From positions 3,534,001 to 3,598,000 of the forward strand of contig NZ_CP017718.1 in NCBI RefSeq assembly GCF_001854405.1: a DNA stretch of 64,000 nucleotides. Direction: 5' to 3'. The notes beneath the pieces were generated by a model that worked only from the letters and a program-made list of their open reading frames with translations, had not been told where the DNA came from and ran no database searches. The first letter of the stretch is position 1; each line of letters starts with the position of its first letter. This document shows, in pieces, positions 1-8,594 of the stretch. The DNA comes from Hyphomonas sp. Mor2. GTDB lineage: Bacteria; Pseudomonadota; Alphaproteobacteria; Caulobacterales; Hyphomonadaceae. The position numbers were made by a program, and so were the translations under genes.

Positions 1-291
1 CCTCAAGAGGTCTGGGGCTCCATGCTCGCCAATCTGGAGCCGGAGCAGATGCGCGCCTATCTCGGGACCATGATGCGAATGGGCAAGACGGCGGCAGCGG
101 AAGAGTTCCCGCCCGCAGCCGACTGGATCGAAGCCTATGCCAGTTATCTCGAGGCCGGTGGGACGATTGAGTTTGCCTCAAATCCGCCGGAACCGATCAC
201 CGCGGCCTTCATCGAAGCGCAAAACAATGAAGATCCTGATCCTGATATGATTGTTGAGATCCTCGGGTTAACGGTTACCCACACAAAATAG
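1..291 (+). CDS. 3' end of an unknown protein (partial)
   Basis: The reading frame is open from the first base of the window and ends with TAG at 289-291, so this is the C-terminal 96 residues of a gene that starts upstream. An ATG at 22 could be an internal start, but no ribosome binding site is visible because the window begins there. The tail is acidic (a DPDPD stretch near the end) and mostly helical in appearance, with no transmembrane segment. I do not recognise the family. It lies 68 bases before the ClpP-like gene on the same strand. Confidence 0.5.
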   Translation, partial: PQEVWGSMLANLEPEQMRAYLGTMMRMGKTAAAEEFPPAADWIEAYASYLEAGGTIEFASNPPEPITAAFIEAQNNEDPDPDMIVEILGLTVTHTK

Positions 292-359
292 GCATCTCGC
301 TGCTTGACCGGAGGCTCCACGCACCTCAAATCTCTGCCAAGGAAATTTGCGGAGCATCC

Positions 360-950
360 ATGGTACGCCTTGATGATGAAAATGACGCCAAACAGCTGAG
401 CGAACCGAACGCGTTCTTGGAAGAAGCGCTGTTCAATGCGCGCACAATCATGCTCACCGGCGGCGTCGATGATAAACTCGCGCGCCGCGTCTGTGAGCGC
501 CTGCTGGCTCTGGCATCGGACAGTGCTGATCCGATCCTGCTGGTGATTTCATCGCCTGGCGGGCACGTTGAGTCGGGCGACATGATCCATGACATGATCA
601 AGTTTGTCGGGGCGCCGGTCAAAGTGCTCGGCTCCGGCTGGGTCGCCAGCGCGGGCGCCCTGATTTATTCGGCCGCGCAAAAGGAAAATCGCTACGCCTT
701 GCCGAACACGCGTTTCCTGCTGCATGAACCGCGCGGCGGGGTCGGTGGTCAGGCTTCAGATGTGGAGATCCAGGTTCGCGAAATCGTTCGCATGCGCGAG
801 CGCCTGAACAAGATCTTCGCGGATGCGACCGGTCAGCCGCTCAAGAAAATCGTTGAAGACACCGACCGTGACCACTGGATGAGCGCTGAAGAAGCGGTCA
901 AATACGGTCTGGTTCACAAGATTGTGACGCATCATAGCGAAGTGAAATAG
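360..950 (+). CDS. clpP: ClpP-family serine protease subunit
   Basis: This 196-residue protein has the whole ClpP fold signature. Ser97 lies in GWVASAGA, His122 in FLLHEPRGG and Asp171 in DTDRDHWMS, so the catalytic Ser-His-Asp triad is intact and at the same numbers as in mature E. coli ClpP. The oxyanion region SSPGGHV (64-70) is also present. ClpP forms double heptamers that degrade unfolded substrates fed by ClpA/ClpX-type ATPases in the cytoplasm. The nucleophile context differs from the usual GQAASMGA, and no clpX or tig lies nearby, so this is probably a second ClpP-like paralogue rather than the housekeeping copy. The short N-terminus lacks an obvious propeptide. Being a true ClpP-fold peptidase is well supported; the partner is unknown. 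Confidence 0.85.
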   Translation: MVRLDDENDAKQLSEPNAFLEEALFNARTIMLTGGVDDKLARRVCERLLALASDSADPILLVISSPGGHVESGDMIHDMIKFVGAPVKVLGSGWVASAGALIYSAAQKENRYALPNTRFLLHEPRGGVGGQASDVEIQVREIVRMRERLNKIFADATGQPLKKIVEDTDRDHWMSAEEAVKYGLVHKIVTHHSEVK

Positions 951-1003
951 CCGACTTTTTTCTGTCAGGTTTGTAAGGTGTAAAGGAATTCCGGGCAATT
1001 TCT

Positions 1004-1024
1004 CATACTCGAGCGTAGAGTATG
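1004..1024. promoter_or_regulatory. 7-bp inverted repeat upstream of the CBS-histidine kinase gene
   Basis: CATACTC (1004-1010) and GAGTATG (1018-1024) are exact inverted repeats with a 7-base spacer. The right arm runs into the purine-rich GGGGAT that precedes the ATG at 1035. It could be an operator or a small mRNA hairpin next to the ribosome binding site. Seen directly; function is inferred. Confidence 0.35.
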
Positions 1025-1034
1025 GGGATAATCG

Positions 1035-2648
1035 ATGCCAGTTTGCCTGGGCGATTTTGTTGACACTGCAAAACCGATTTCCGCGTCTGCACCCTTGTCG
1101 CAGGTCGTCGAACGATTCCAGCGCGATCCCGATGCCGACTATTTCATCCTCGTACGTGACAAGCGGCCGGCGGGCCTGATCAGCCGCATTCAGGCGTTCG
1201 AATTCGCGGTCAGCAGCGGCGAAGAGAGCATGACACGCCTGCCGATCGGGGATCTGGTGACGGCCCGCGCCCTTATTCTCAAGGCGAGCACGACGGTCAG
1301 CGAATTCGTCACCAAGGCCGGGATCCAGATCAGCAAGCTGATGAGCCGCGGCTGTATCATTGTCGAAGACAAGCGCTTCAAAGGCGTCCTCAGTCCCGGC
1401 AAGTTTCAGGATGCCTTGATCGCCTCCTGTGCCGAGATCGAGTTTGATCCGATCACCTCGGATACGCTGGCGCCGGACGCCGAGAAAGCGCTTTCAAGTC
1501 CATTGCTCGGCACCCTGGCGCACGAGATCCGCACCCCGCTCACCGCGATCATGGGCCTGTCTGAAATGCTGTCCTCGCGCATCAAGGACGAGAATGACAA
1601 GGATATCGCCCAGACCATTGTCCGATCGAGCCAGACACTGGATCGCATTCTCACCGACACGCTGGACTATGCCAGCCTCGAAGCGGGGAACCTGACCATA
1701 CAGAAAGAGCGTGCGGATCTGTCTGAACTGGCCGACGACCTGCGCCAACTCTGGTCGACCGAAGCGTCCCGCCGCGGTCTGTCTTTCCGGGTCGGTTTTG
1801 TGCCGGAGGGACCGCATCTGATCGAAACAGATCTCGGTCGGATCCGGCAGATCGCAAGCAATCTGATCTCAAATGCCCTGAAGTTTACCCGTGAAGGCGA
1901 AGTCAGCGTCACGATTTCCACGCCGAACGACCGTCAGGGATTGAAACTCAAGCTCACTGTGACGGATTCAGGTCGCGGCCTGTCGGAACAGCAGCGTGAG
2001 CGCTTCATGCATGTGTTCGAGCAGGGGCCCGACGTTGAGGGCGTGAAGGGCTGGGGGCTGGGTCTCAGCATCTCCCGCGCGCTGGCTGGCGCGCTCGGCG
2101 GTCAGTTGCAGCACAATGACAATCCGAATGGCGGCAGTATCTTCTCGCTGGAAATCCCGGTGACGGCGGTGACCAAAGGCAGCCCGAACTGGATCGGCAA
2201 GTCCAAACCGAAGCGCGGAAAGTTCCAGCTCGGAGACGTCTTGCTGGTCGAAGATCATGAAGCCTCGGCCATGGTCGTGATCAATGCGCTCGAGAAAGCG
2301 GGTTGGACCGTCCATCATGCGGGCACGCTGCATGCCGCCGAATCCTATACCTCGCTCTCCGAGTTTCAGATCATTCTGACCGACCTGCATCTGCCGGATG
2401 GCAACGCGATGAGTTTCATAGACGGTCTTCGCAGCCGCGGTGGTTTGAACTCGCAAACGCCGATTGTGGCGCTGACGGCAGATATCTCCGATGGTCGGCG
2501 TCAGGCCTGCGTGGCCATGGGGGCAGACCGGGCGCTGAAAAAGCCGATTGCTGGTCCGGAACTGGTGGCGACGATTGCGGATGTCCTGATGTCGCGCTCA
2601 GAGGGCCATAGTTCACCAGTTGAATTGCGCGGGCGCCTGGCCAGCTAG
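1035..2648 (+). CDS. Cytoplasmic hybrid histidine kinase with CBS-like input and receiver
   Basis: The 537-residue protein has no membrane segment. Residues 1-130 look like a pair of CBS-type ligand-sensing repeats (SQVVERFQRDPDADYFILV, then KGVLSPGKFQDALI). A HisKA domain follows with phospho-accepting His163 in LAHEIRTPLT, then a HATPase domain with N-box (NLISNALKF, about 276-284) and G-boxes (DSGRGLS, GWGLGLS). A C-terminal receiver domain carries acidic residues in LLVEDHE and phospho-acceptor Asp450 in ILTDLHLPDG. It should therefore autophosphorylate and pass phosphate to its own receiver. CBS domains usually bind adenine nucleotides, which suggests energy or nucleotide sensing, but that is inference. 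No separate response regulator lies beside it. Confidence 0.85.
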   Translation: MPVCLGDFVDTAKPISASAPLSQVVERFQRDPDADYFILVRDKRPAGLISRIQAFEFAVSSGEESMTRLPIGDLVTARALILKASTTVSEFVTKAGIQISKLMSRGCIIVEDKRFKGVLSPGKFQDALIASCAEIEFDPITSDTLAPDAEKALSSPLLGTLAHEIRTPLTAIMGLSEMLSSRIKDENDKDIAQTIVRSSQTLDRILTDTLDYASLEAGNLTIQKERADLSELADDLRQLWSTEASRRGLSFRVGFVPEGPHLIETDLGRIRQIASNLISNALKFTREGEVSVTISTPNDRQGLKLKLTVTDSGRGLSEQQRERFMHVFEQGPDVEGVKGWGLGLSISRALAGALGGQLQHNDNPNGGSIFSLEIPVTAVTKGSPNWIGKSKPKRGKFQLGDVLLVEDHEASAMVVINALEKAGWTVHHAGTLHAAESYTSLSEFQIILTDLHLPDGNAMSFIDGLRSRGGLNSQTPIVALTADISDGRRQACVAMGADRALKKPIAGPELVATIADVLMSRSEGHSSPVELRGRLAS

Positions 2649-3538
2649 TTGTCTGCCTGAACCACGCGTGTCGGCACCTCGAATCCGCAAATATCCAGAA
2701 CTTCCGGCGGTTTGCGATAGAAGAACGCCTCCTCGCGGACCCGTTTCTCATTTTTAGCGTCTGTAAACGCCTGAGAGGGCATGGCCTGAACCTGATAGCG
2801 AGGCTGAATGGCCTCCGCCATGTCAGCCGCCACGGTCATGGACAGAATTTCGTCGCCGACTTCAGGCGCCTGGATGACGCCGCTCTCGATCGCCCGGTCG
2901 CCGCGTTTGAGCTTTTGCACATATTGCATCCCGTCAATCACACGGCCGAACACGGTCAGGTTCCGGTCGAGATAACGCTGCGCATCGAGGACAATATAGA
3001 ACTCGGTGCCGCCGCTATCCGGGTCGGTATCGCGCGCCATGGCGAGCGCGCCTGGGCAATGCAGCAGCCATTCGCGTTGCAGGCTTTCACTTCGGCCGAC
3101 GGCGAAGCCATCAATATGGCCGACAATCGGCGCGAACAGATCCGCATTGCCGAGCGGTACGAAGGCGGCGTCTGAGAGCGCCCGGTCATTCTCATTTGTC
3201 AGGGTCGGAAACTGTCCGATCACCTCCTCATCCTGTAACCCGCCCTGGGCGACAAAGGCGTCGATGACACGGTAGAACCGGGCGCCATTATAGACGTCGC
3301 CGCGCACCAGATCGCGAAACTGACCGGCATGGCCCGGCGCGAAATCTGGATTCAGCTCGATCACGATATCGCCATGACGGGTTTCGATCAGGATCAGGTT
3401 CTCTGGCGCTACATCCCGCCAGTCCGGCGCCGTCGCGGACGCGATTTCACGGTCTGTCAGGTCCGCCTCTTCAGGGGATTGCGCATAACAGGCAGCGGCG
3501 AGCGTGGCGCCAAGGGTGGCGAACAGAATGGAACGCAT
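2645..3538 (-). CDS. Exported cyclophilin-type peptidyl-prolyl isomerase
   Basis: The 297-residue product begins with a signal peptide (MRSILFATLGATLAAAC). The Cys could be a weak lipobox, or signal peptidase I could cut a few residues later. The cyclophilin core runs from about residue 48 (LILIETRHGDIVIEL) through GARFYRVIDAFVAQGG, the usual FHR...QGG catalytic stretch with Tyr replacing the usual His. It continues through a long insertion to GGTEFYIVLDAQRYLDRNLTVFGRV. Cyclophilins isomerise X-Pro bonds; this one should assist folding in the periplasm. It converges with the histidine kinase gene (4-base overlap) and is divergent from the MoxR/CoxE pair. Confidence 0.85.
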   Translation of the reverse strand: MRSILFATLGATLAAACYAQSPEEADLTDREIASATAPDWRDVAPENLILIETRHGDIVIELNPDFAPGHAGQFRDLVRGDVYNGARFYRVIDAFVAQGGLQDEEVIGQFPTLTNENDRALSDAAFVPLGNADLFAPIVGHIDGFAVGRSESLQREWLLHCPGALAMARDTDPDSGGTEFYIVLDAQRYLDRNLTVFGRVIDGMQYVQKLKRGDRAIESGVIQAPEVGDEILSMTVAADMAEAIQPRYQVQAMPSQAFTDAKNEKRVREEAFFYRKPPEVLDICGFEVPTRVVQADN

Positions 3539-3662
3539 GTAAAGTCTCCCGAATGAACTCCCGCGCAGCCTAATCCGGAGGGTCGTCCTTGGCCAGCGAT
3601 CGCAGCTGACCTACCTCAGGGTCATTCTTGCGGCGGGGAAGACAGGTGTTTACGAGAGGGCC

Positions 3663-4607
3663 ATGACACAAACGGGCTATGAACCACTCGTCTCGATTGA
3701 CGCGATCACCGCCGGGCTGGCCTCGGTCGGGTACATTTCCACGCGAGAGATTTCGACCGCGATTTATCTCGCACACAATCTGCGGAAACCAATCCTGATC
3801 GAAGGGCCCGCAGGGGTTGGCAAGACCGATCTCGCCGCGTCCATGGCGCGCTTTCTCGATGTCAGCCTCAATCGGCTGCAATGCTATGAGGGCCTCGATG
3901 AAGGTAAGGCGCTGTACGAATGGAAGTATGGCAAGCAGCTGCTTTACACCCAGCTGTTGAAGGAAAAGCTCGGCGAAGTGATGGACGGGGCGGGCACACT
4001 GGACGCCGCGTTCGAGAAACTAACCTCGTTTGAAGACCTGTTTTTCTCGGAGACGTTCCTCGAGCCACGGTCGCTTCTGACCGCCATGAAACAGGATCAG
4101 GGCTCCGTCCTGCTGATCGACGAGATCGACAAGTCGGACGAGGAGTTCGAAGCCTATCTGCTCGAAGTCCTGTCCGATTATCAGGTGACGGTGCCCGAGA
4201 TTGGCACCATCCGGGCGCAGGTCCCGCCGCTGGTGATCCTGACCTCGAACAATATTCGCGAGCTCGGCGATGCCCTGAAGCGGCGCTGCCTGCATCTGCA
4301 TATCGACTTCCCCGAAGCCGAGCGTGAGCAGGCCATTGTTCGGGCCCGGGTGCCGGATGTCTCAGATGCGCTGCTGAGCCAGCTGGTCGAATTCGTTCAA
4401 GGCCTGCGCGATCTCGACATCCGAAAACGGCCGAGCATTTCCGAAACCGTCGACTGGGCGCGGACATTGCTGCTGATGCATGCCACCGAACTGGACGAGG
4501 ACATGGTCCGGTCCACGCTGAATGTGCTGCTCAAGCATGAGAGCGACATTCAGGCCGTCGACAAGGATGTCCGCACACTCGCCCGCGCGGCGGCGTCTGC
4601 GGGATAG
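3663..4607 (+). CDS. MoxR-family AAA+ ATPase
   Basis: This 314-residue AAA+ protein carries a Walker A motif GPAGVGKTD (about 46-54), Walker B LLIDEIDKSDEEFEA and sensor-1 LTSNNIRELGDALKRRC, the arrangement of MoxR/CoxD ATPases. MoxR proteins work with a VWA-domain partner to insert cofactors or remodel protein complexes. The partner gene starts on the base after this stop codon, so the two are translationally linked. The family is also known from carbon monoxide dehydrogenase clusters (coxD), but no coxMSL genes are in view, so the target complex is unknown. A GAGAGGG ribosome binding site precedes the ATG. Confidence 0.9.
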   Translation: MTQTGYEPLVSIDAITAGLASVGYISTREISTAIYLAHNLRKPILIEGPAGVGKTDLAASMARFLDVSLNRLQCYEGLDEGKALYEWKYGKQLLYTQLLKEKLGEVMDGAGTLDAAFEKLTSFEDLFFSETFLEPRSLLTAMKQDQGSVLLIDEIDKSDEEFEAYLLEVLSDYQVTVPEIGTIRAQVPPLVILTSNNIRELGDALKRRCLHLHIDFPEAEREQAIVRARVPDVSDALLSQLVEFVQGLRDLDIRKRPSISETVDWARTLLLMHATELDEDMVRSTLNVLLKHESDIQAVDKDVRTLARAAASAG

Positions 4608-5951
4608 ATGGCCGAGCAGGTCCTCACCGATTTCATCCGGGCGCTGCGCTCGGCCGATGTGCGTGTGTCGACCGGCGAAGCGATCGATGCCGCTGAGGCG
4701 GTCAAGCTGATTGGGTATGCTGATCGCCAACGTCTGTCAGATACGCTGCGCTGCGTTTTGGCAAAGTCGCCAGCTGAGAAACTGGCGCATGATCGGTTGT
4801 TTGATCTCTATTTTTCACGCCAGGCCATTCCGCAAAGCGCGCCGGAAGATCAATCGGAGCAGGAACAGTCCCCAGCCAGCGAAGATGGCCCAGGTGATAT
4901 CCTTGATCTCATGGAAACCGGCGATGAAACCGCCATCGCCATGGCTATGGAACGCGCAGGACAGGAGGCCGGGCTGCAGGAGATCCGCTTCTCGACCCAG
5001 ATTTCCTATTATGCGCAGCAAATGATGAAGTCGCTGGGCGTCGAGCGGCTCGAGAGCGAAATGATGCAAGGCTTTCGAGCGCGCACCGAAGAAGGCCAGG
5101 CCTATGCGGAAGAGTTGATCGAGGGGCGCAAGGATATGTTTGCGCGAGCCCGCGCGCACGCCAAGCAGGCCTTCGAAACCTATGGCGCCGGGGCGACGCT
5201 CGCCTTTCGCGAAGACGTGCTGGCCGAAACAGCGCTGACGGCCCTCGATGTCCGCGATCTCGGGCGCATGCAGGCGCTGGTCGAAAAGATCGCCAAACGG
5301 CTCGCCTCCAAACATTCGCGTCGCCGACGCAAGAAAAATCGTGGCCAGCTGGACGTCCGTAAGACTTTGCGGGCCAATGCCGGATTTGATGGCGTCCCGT
5401 TCGATATTGCCTGGAAGCAGACCAAGCGGGACCGCGCCAAGATTGTCGCGGTTTGCGATGTTTCGGGCTCGGTCGCCCTGGTCGTGCGTTTCTTCCTGAT
5501 GCTGCTCTACAGCCTCAATGAAGTCGTCCCGGACATTGAGTCCTTTGCCTTTTCAGGCCGCCTCGAAGATGTCGGAGAGACGCTCGAGACACAGGATTTT
5601 GCCCATGCCATGGACAAGATCATCAATGATATCGGGATGAGCTCGACCGACTATGGGCAGTCCTTGTCAGATCTGCGCATGAACCATTGGGACGCGCTCG
5701 ATCGACGCACGACCCTGATCGTGCTCGGGGATGGCCGGTCCAATTATGGCGATCCGCGGCTCGACTTGTTCCGTGAAGCTGCAGCGCGCGTGAAGCGGGT
5801 GATCTGGCTGACACCGGAAGGCGAAAGCCTGTGGGGGACAGGCGACAGCGAGCTGCCGCGCTACCGACCGCATTGCCACACGATGAAGCAGGTGACGACG
5901 ATCAAGGACCTGGAACGGATCCTGGATGAGGCCCTGTCACGCTACGCCTGA
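4608..5951 (+). CDS. VWA-domain CoxE-like protein
   Basis: The 447-residue protein has an N-terminal helical region with an acidic, Gln/Glu-rich linker (about 74-105) and a basic patch (HSRRRRKKNRGQ, about 236-247). A C-terminal von Willebrand A domain begins VAVCDVSGSV; DVSGS is the metal-ion-dependent adhesion site. This matches the CoxE/DUF58-related VWA proteins that pair with MoxR ATPases. The ATG follows directly on the TAG of the MoxR gene, indicating coupled translation. Its 3' end overlaps the convergent hemW by 10 bases. The complex it serves cannot be read from the context. Confidence 0.85.
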   Translation: MAEQVLTDFIRALRSADVRVSTGEAIDAAEAVKLIGYADRQRLSDTLRCVLAKSPAEKLAHDRLFDLYFSRQAIPQSAPEDQSEQEQSPASEDGPGDILDLMETGDETAIAMAMERAGQEAGLQEIRFSTQISYYAQQMMKSLGVERLESEMMQGFRARTEEGQAYAEELIEGRKDMFARARAHAKQAFETYGAGATLAFREDVLAETALTALDVRDLGRMQALVEKIAKRLASKHSRRRRKKNRGQLDVRKTLRANAGFDGVPFDIAWKQTKRDRAKIVAVCDVSGSVALVVRFFLMLLYSLNEVVPDIESFAFSGRLEDVGETLETQDFAHAMDKIINDIGMSSTDYGQSLSDLRMNHWDALDRRTTLIVLGDGRSNYGDPRLDLFREAAARVKRVIWLTPEGESLWGTGDSELPRYRPHCHTMKQVTTIKDLERILDEALSRYA

Positions 5952-7090
5952 GGCGTCAGCAAGGCTGCGATATGATCCGCCATAAGGCGACCCGCAACAG
6001 TGAGCGAGAGGGTGCCCTCCGTGACGGTGGCGAGGCCGTTGGACACGAGATCTTCCAGAACGGTCGGCGCGGGTGGCCCGCCGAACAGGGTTTCGAACCG
6101 CTGGAGATCCAGTCCGCTTGTTGGTCGTAGCGCCATGGCGAGGAATTCGCGCGCTGTATCAGTTTGGGACAACTCGGTCTCAGCAGGGGCGGGATTCGAT
6201 TGATAGTCAGCCGGACGGCGCGGCGCTTCGGTGGCGAGGCGTTTACCCCCCGTGGTCAATCGGCCATGTGCGCCGGGGCCGATGCCGATCCAGTCGCCGC
6301 TGGCCCAATAGATATGATTGTGCCGCGCCTCATAGGCCGGGCTACGGGCATGATTGGAGACTTCATAGGCCGGCAGTCCTGCATCGTCGCAGATGGCCTG
6401 GGTTCGTTCGTACAGGTCGGCCTGATCATCGTCCGACAGGGGCACCAGCTCTCCCCGGGCGGCGCGTTTGCCGAATGCGGTGCGCGCCTCGATGGTCAGT
6501 TCATACAGAGAGAGATGCGGCGCGCCGAGGGCGAGGACCTCACGCAGCTCGGCTTCCCATTCGCGGATCGATTGCCCGGGACGGGCATAGATGAGATCGA
6601 CGGAATGATTGTCAAACACGGCCTGAACGGCGCTCACCGCGTTTCGCCCGGCCTCGCTGTCATGGTCGCGTCCGAGGAAGCGGAGAGCCTCATCCTGTAA
6701 CGATTGCAGGCCGAGAGAAAGCCGATTGATGCCCGCCGCGGCCCACGCCGCCGGGGAGTCTCGCAGGACATCATTGGGATTCGCTTCGAGCGTGATTTCA
6801 GCGCCGGAGCGTATGCCGAACGCATCGTTCACCGCCGCCAGGATCTGCGCCATCTCGGTATCAGACAGCAAGGACGGCGTGCCGCCGCCAAAAAACACCG
6901 AATCGAGCGCCGGATGGTCCGGCAGACGGGCTTTCTGAGCGGCCAGATCGTCTGTCATTGCTGCGATCAGGGGCGCAGAGTCGCGATCCTTGGCGGCATA
7001 GACGTTGAAATCACAATAGGGGCAGATGCGGGCGCAATAGGGCCAGTGAATGTACAGGCCGAAGCCGAAATCTGGCCCGACATCCAGCAT
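5942..7090 (-). CDS. hemW: Radical SAM heme chaperone HemW
   Basis: The 382-residue protein starts with the HemW/HemN signature LYIHWPYCARICPYCDFN, with Cys19, Cys23 and Cys26 binding the [4Fe-4S] cluster for S-adenosylmethionine cleavage. GGGTPSLL and the later SLYELTIE are also typical. The absence of the N-terminal extension and extra Cys of HemN favours HemW, a heme-binding chaperone, over a coproporphyrinogen dehydrogenase. The ATG overlaps the stop codon of rdgB by one base (TGATG), the conserved alphaproteobacterial rdgB-hemW coupling. Annotation as an oxygen-independent coproporphyrinogen III oxidase would be an older name for the same family. Confidence 0.92.
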   Translation of the reverse strand: MLDVGPDFGFGLYIHWPYCARICPYCDFNVYAAKDRDSAPLIAAMTDDLAAQKARLPDHPALDSVFFGGGTPSLLSDTEMAQILAAVNDAFGIRSGAEITLEANPNDVLRDSPAAWAAAGINRLSLGLQSLQDEALRFLGRDHDSEAGRNAVSAVQAVFDNHSVDLIYARPGQSIREWEAELREVLALGAPHLSLYELTIEARTAFGKRAARGELVPLSDDDQADLYERTQAICDDAGLPAYEVSNHARSPAYEARHNHIYWASGDWIGIGPGAHGRLTTGGKRLATEAPRRPADYQSNPAPAETELSQTDTAREFLAMALRPTSGLDLQRFETLFGGPPAPTVLEDLVSNGLATVTEGTLSLTVAGRLMADHIAALLTPQA

Positions 7091-7689
7091 CAGAGCAGGG
7101 CTTTCTTCAATTTGTCGAACGCCACGGCGCGATGGCTCATCGCGTGCTTTTGCTCCGGCTGCAGCTCGGCAAATGTCACCTCATGGCCGAGCGGGACGAA
7201 GACCGGGTCATAGCCAAAGCCCATTTCCCCCCGTGGTGGCCAGGTCAGCGTGCCTTGAATCTCGCCGCGAAACGTCACTTCGTGCCCGTCCGGCCAGGCG
7301 ACGGCGAGGCAGGAGACGAAATTTGCGCTGCGATCGGTGGCTTCGATGGCGTTCAGTTCGCGCTCGACCTTTTCCATGGCGATATAGAAATCCCGCGGCT
7401 CGCCCGCCCAGAGCGCCGTGTGCACACCCGGCATGCCGCCCAGCGCAGTGACTTCCAGACCGCTATCATCCGAGAGGGCCGGGGCCCCGGTCGCCTGCGC
7501 CGCGGCGCGGGCCTTGATCAGGGCATTGCCCTCAAAGGTCAGCTCGGTCTCTTCCGGTTCGTCCAGGTTCAATTGAGCTGCTGAGACAACTTCAAATCCC
7601 AGCGGCTCAAAAAGATCTTTAAGTTCAGCGACTTTGCCTTTGTTGTGCGTGGCGGCGATCAATCGACCGGGTTGAAGTTTTCGCGTCAT
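7090..7689 (-). CDS. rdgB: Non-canonical purine NTP pyrophosphatase (RdgB/HAM1)
   Basis: The 199-residue protein matches the RdgB/HAM1 family over its whole length: [13 protein letters not shown] at the N-terminus (the TxNxxK substrate motif), the [10 protein letters not shown] acidic patch, and [13 protein letters not shown] and [11 protein letters not shown] near the C-terminus. The enzyme hydrolyses dITP, ITP and XTP to monophosphates, keeping deaminated purines out of DNA and RNA. It is cytoplasmic. It is the first gene of a two-gene operon with hemW. The upstream 114 bases, shared with the divergent DUF2975 gene, contain overlapping inverted repeats. Confidence 0.93.
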   Translation of the reverse strand: MTRKLQPGRLIAATHNKGKVAELKDLFEPLGFEVVSAAQLNLDEPEETELTFEGNALIKARAAAQATGAPALSDDSGLEVTALGGMPGVHTALWAGEPRDFYIAMEKVERELNAIEATDRSANFVSCLAVAWPDGHEVTFRGEIQGTLTWPPRGEMGFGYDPVFVPLGHEVTFAELQPEQKHAMSHRAVAFDKLKKALL

Positions 7690-7714
7690 GCAGTGTGGCT
7701 CCGTTCTTGCTTTT

Positions 7715-7745
7715 TAAACGAATAACCTTATCGTTTAACGGTAAG
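7715..7745. promoter_or_regulatory. Overlapping inverted repeats between rdgB and the DUF2975-XRE pair
   Basis: TAAACGA (7715-7721) and TCGTTTA (7731-7737) form an exact 7-bp inverted repeat with a 9-base spacer. CTTATCG (7727-7733) and CGGTAAG (7739-7745) form a second, overlapping one with one mismatch. The block sits in the short divergent region and could be the operator of the XRE regulator encoded at 8347. Sequence symmetry is observed; the regulator assignment is inference. Confidence 0.4.
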
Positions 7746-7803
7746 TTTGTGACTTTGTGCTATGTGACGAATGTAGCGCCTAACAAAAGGATGGCCCGCA
7801 CGC

Positions 7804-8334
7804 ATGTCTGAACCCCGCAAAAATTCAATGGCGGCGTTTCTGTCAACAGTCGTGACCGTAATTCTCTGGCTCGCGATCGTTCTTGGCGGCTTCCTGTTTA
7901 TTATTCTGAGCATTGGTCTGCTCGGCAGCCTGAATGGCGGCGAGATTGATTTGCCGCTGGTTGAGGCGCGCGCGGACGGTGTCCCTGCCGGGCGCCTGGT
8001 TGCGGCTTTGGTCGGGCTGGTCGTGTTTGCCCCCGGGATTGCCTATATCTGCGCCCAGTTGCGTCGGATCCTGTCGACCCTGGCTGAGGGCGATCCATTC
8101 TTGCCGGAAAACGCGCCGCGCCTGACGCGGATTGCCATCGCGATTGCCGCGATCGAGATCATTCGCATGTGTTCCGTCCTGATCCTGGCCGCGACGGTCG
8201 ATCTCGGCGAAGGGTATGTTGCAAACATCAATATCAACCTTGCCGTCTGGGGCGCAGTGATCGTGCTGCTGATCCTGGCGCAGGTCTTCAAGGAAGGCAC
8301 CCGCCTCCGCGAAGAAGAGAAAATGACGATTTAG
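7804..8334 (+). CDS. DUF2975 membrane protein
   Basis: The 176-residue protein has four predicted membrane helices: about residues 16-40 (ILWLAIVLGGFLFIILSIG), 60-80, 105-125 and 137-157. The layout and the cytoplasmic loop CAQLRRILSTLAEGDPFLPENAPRL match DUF2975. Members of this family are nearly always followed by a small Cro/C1-type regulator of the YozG kind, as here, 12 bases downstream. The pair is thought to act as membrane protein plus DNA-binding partner, but no biochemical role is established. The start is supported by AAAGGATG 8-15 bases upstream. Confidence 0.75.
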   Translation: MSEPRKNSMAAFLSTVVTVILWLAIVLGGFLFIILSIGLLGSLNGGEIDLPLVEARADGVPAGRLVAALVGLVVFAPGIAYICAQLRRILSTLAEGDPFLPENAPRLTRIAIAIAAIEIIRMCSVLILAATVDLGEGYVANININLAVWGAVIVLLILAQVFKEGTRLREEEKMTI

Positions 8335-8346
8335 GAGGGCCATGGA

Positions 8347-8580
8347 ATGTCTATTCGTGTGACCCTGGATCGGGTCTTGTTGGAAAAGAGAATGTCGCTG
8401 ACCGAGCTGTCAGAGCGCGTCGGCGTTACACTTGCCAACCTGTCCATCCTCAAAACCGGTAAAGCCAAGGCGGTTCGCTTTTCGACGCTGGAGGCGCTGT
8501 GCCGGGAACTCGACTGCCAGCCCGGCGATATTCTCGTGTTCGAGGATGGTGGCAGCCAGAAGAAAAGCGAAGCGGCCTAG
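8347..8580 (+). CDS. XRE-family regulator (YozG-like)
   Basis: This 77-residue protein is a single Cro/C1 helix-turn-helix domain. MSLTELSERVGVTLANLSIL is the recognition region, followed by FSTLEALCRELDCQPGDILVF, the standard end of YozG/YdaS-type minimal repressors. The C-terminal tail is short and charged. It lies 12 bases after the DUF2975 gene with GGAGGGCCATGGA as ribosome binding site, so the two are an operon. Autoregulation at the inverted repeats near 7715-7745 is plausible but not shown. Confidence 0.85.
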   Translation: MSIRVTLDRVLLEKRMSLTELSERVGVTLANLSILKTGKAKAVRFSTLEALCRELDCQPGDILVFEDGGSQKKSEAA

Positions 8581-8594
8581 CGCCGACCTGCGGG

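Noticed and set aside
3663-5951. Part of a carbon monoxide dehydrogenase cluster
   Set aside because: Only CoxD/CoxE-like genes occur; no coxM, coxS or coxL in the window, and MoxR/VWA pairs are widespread without them.
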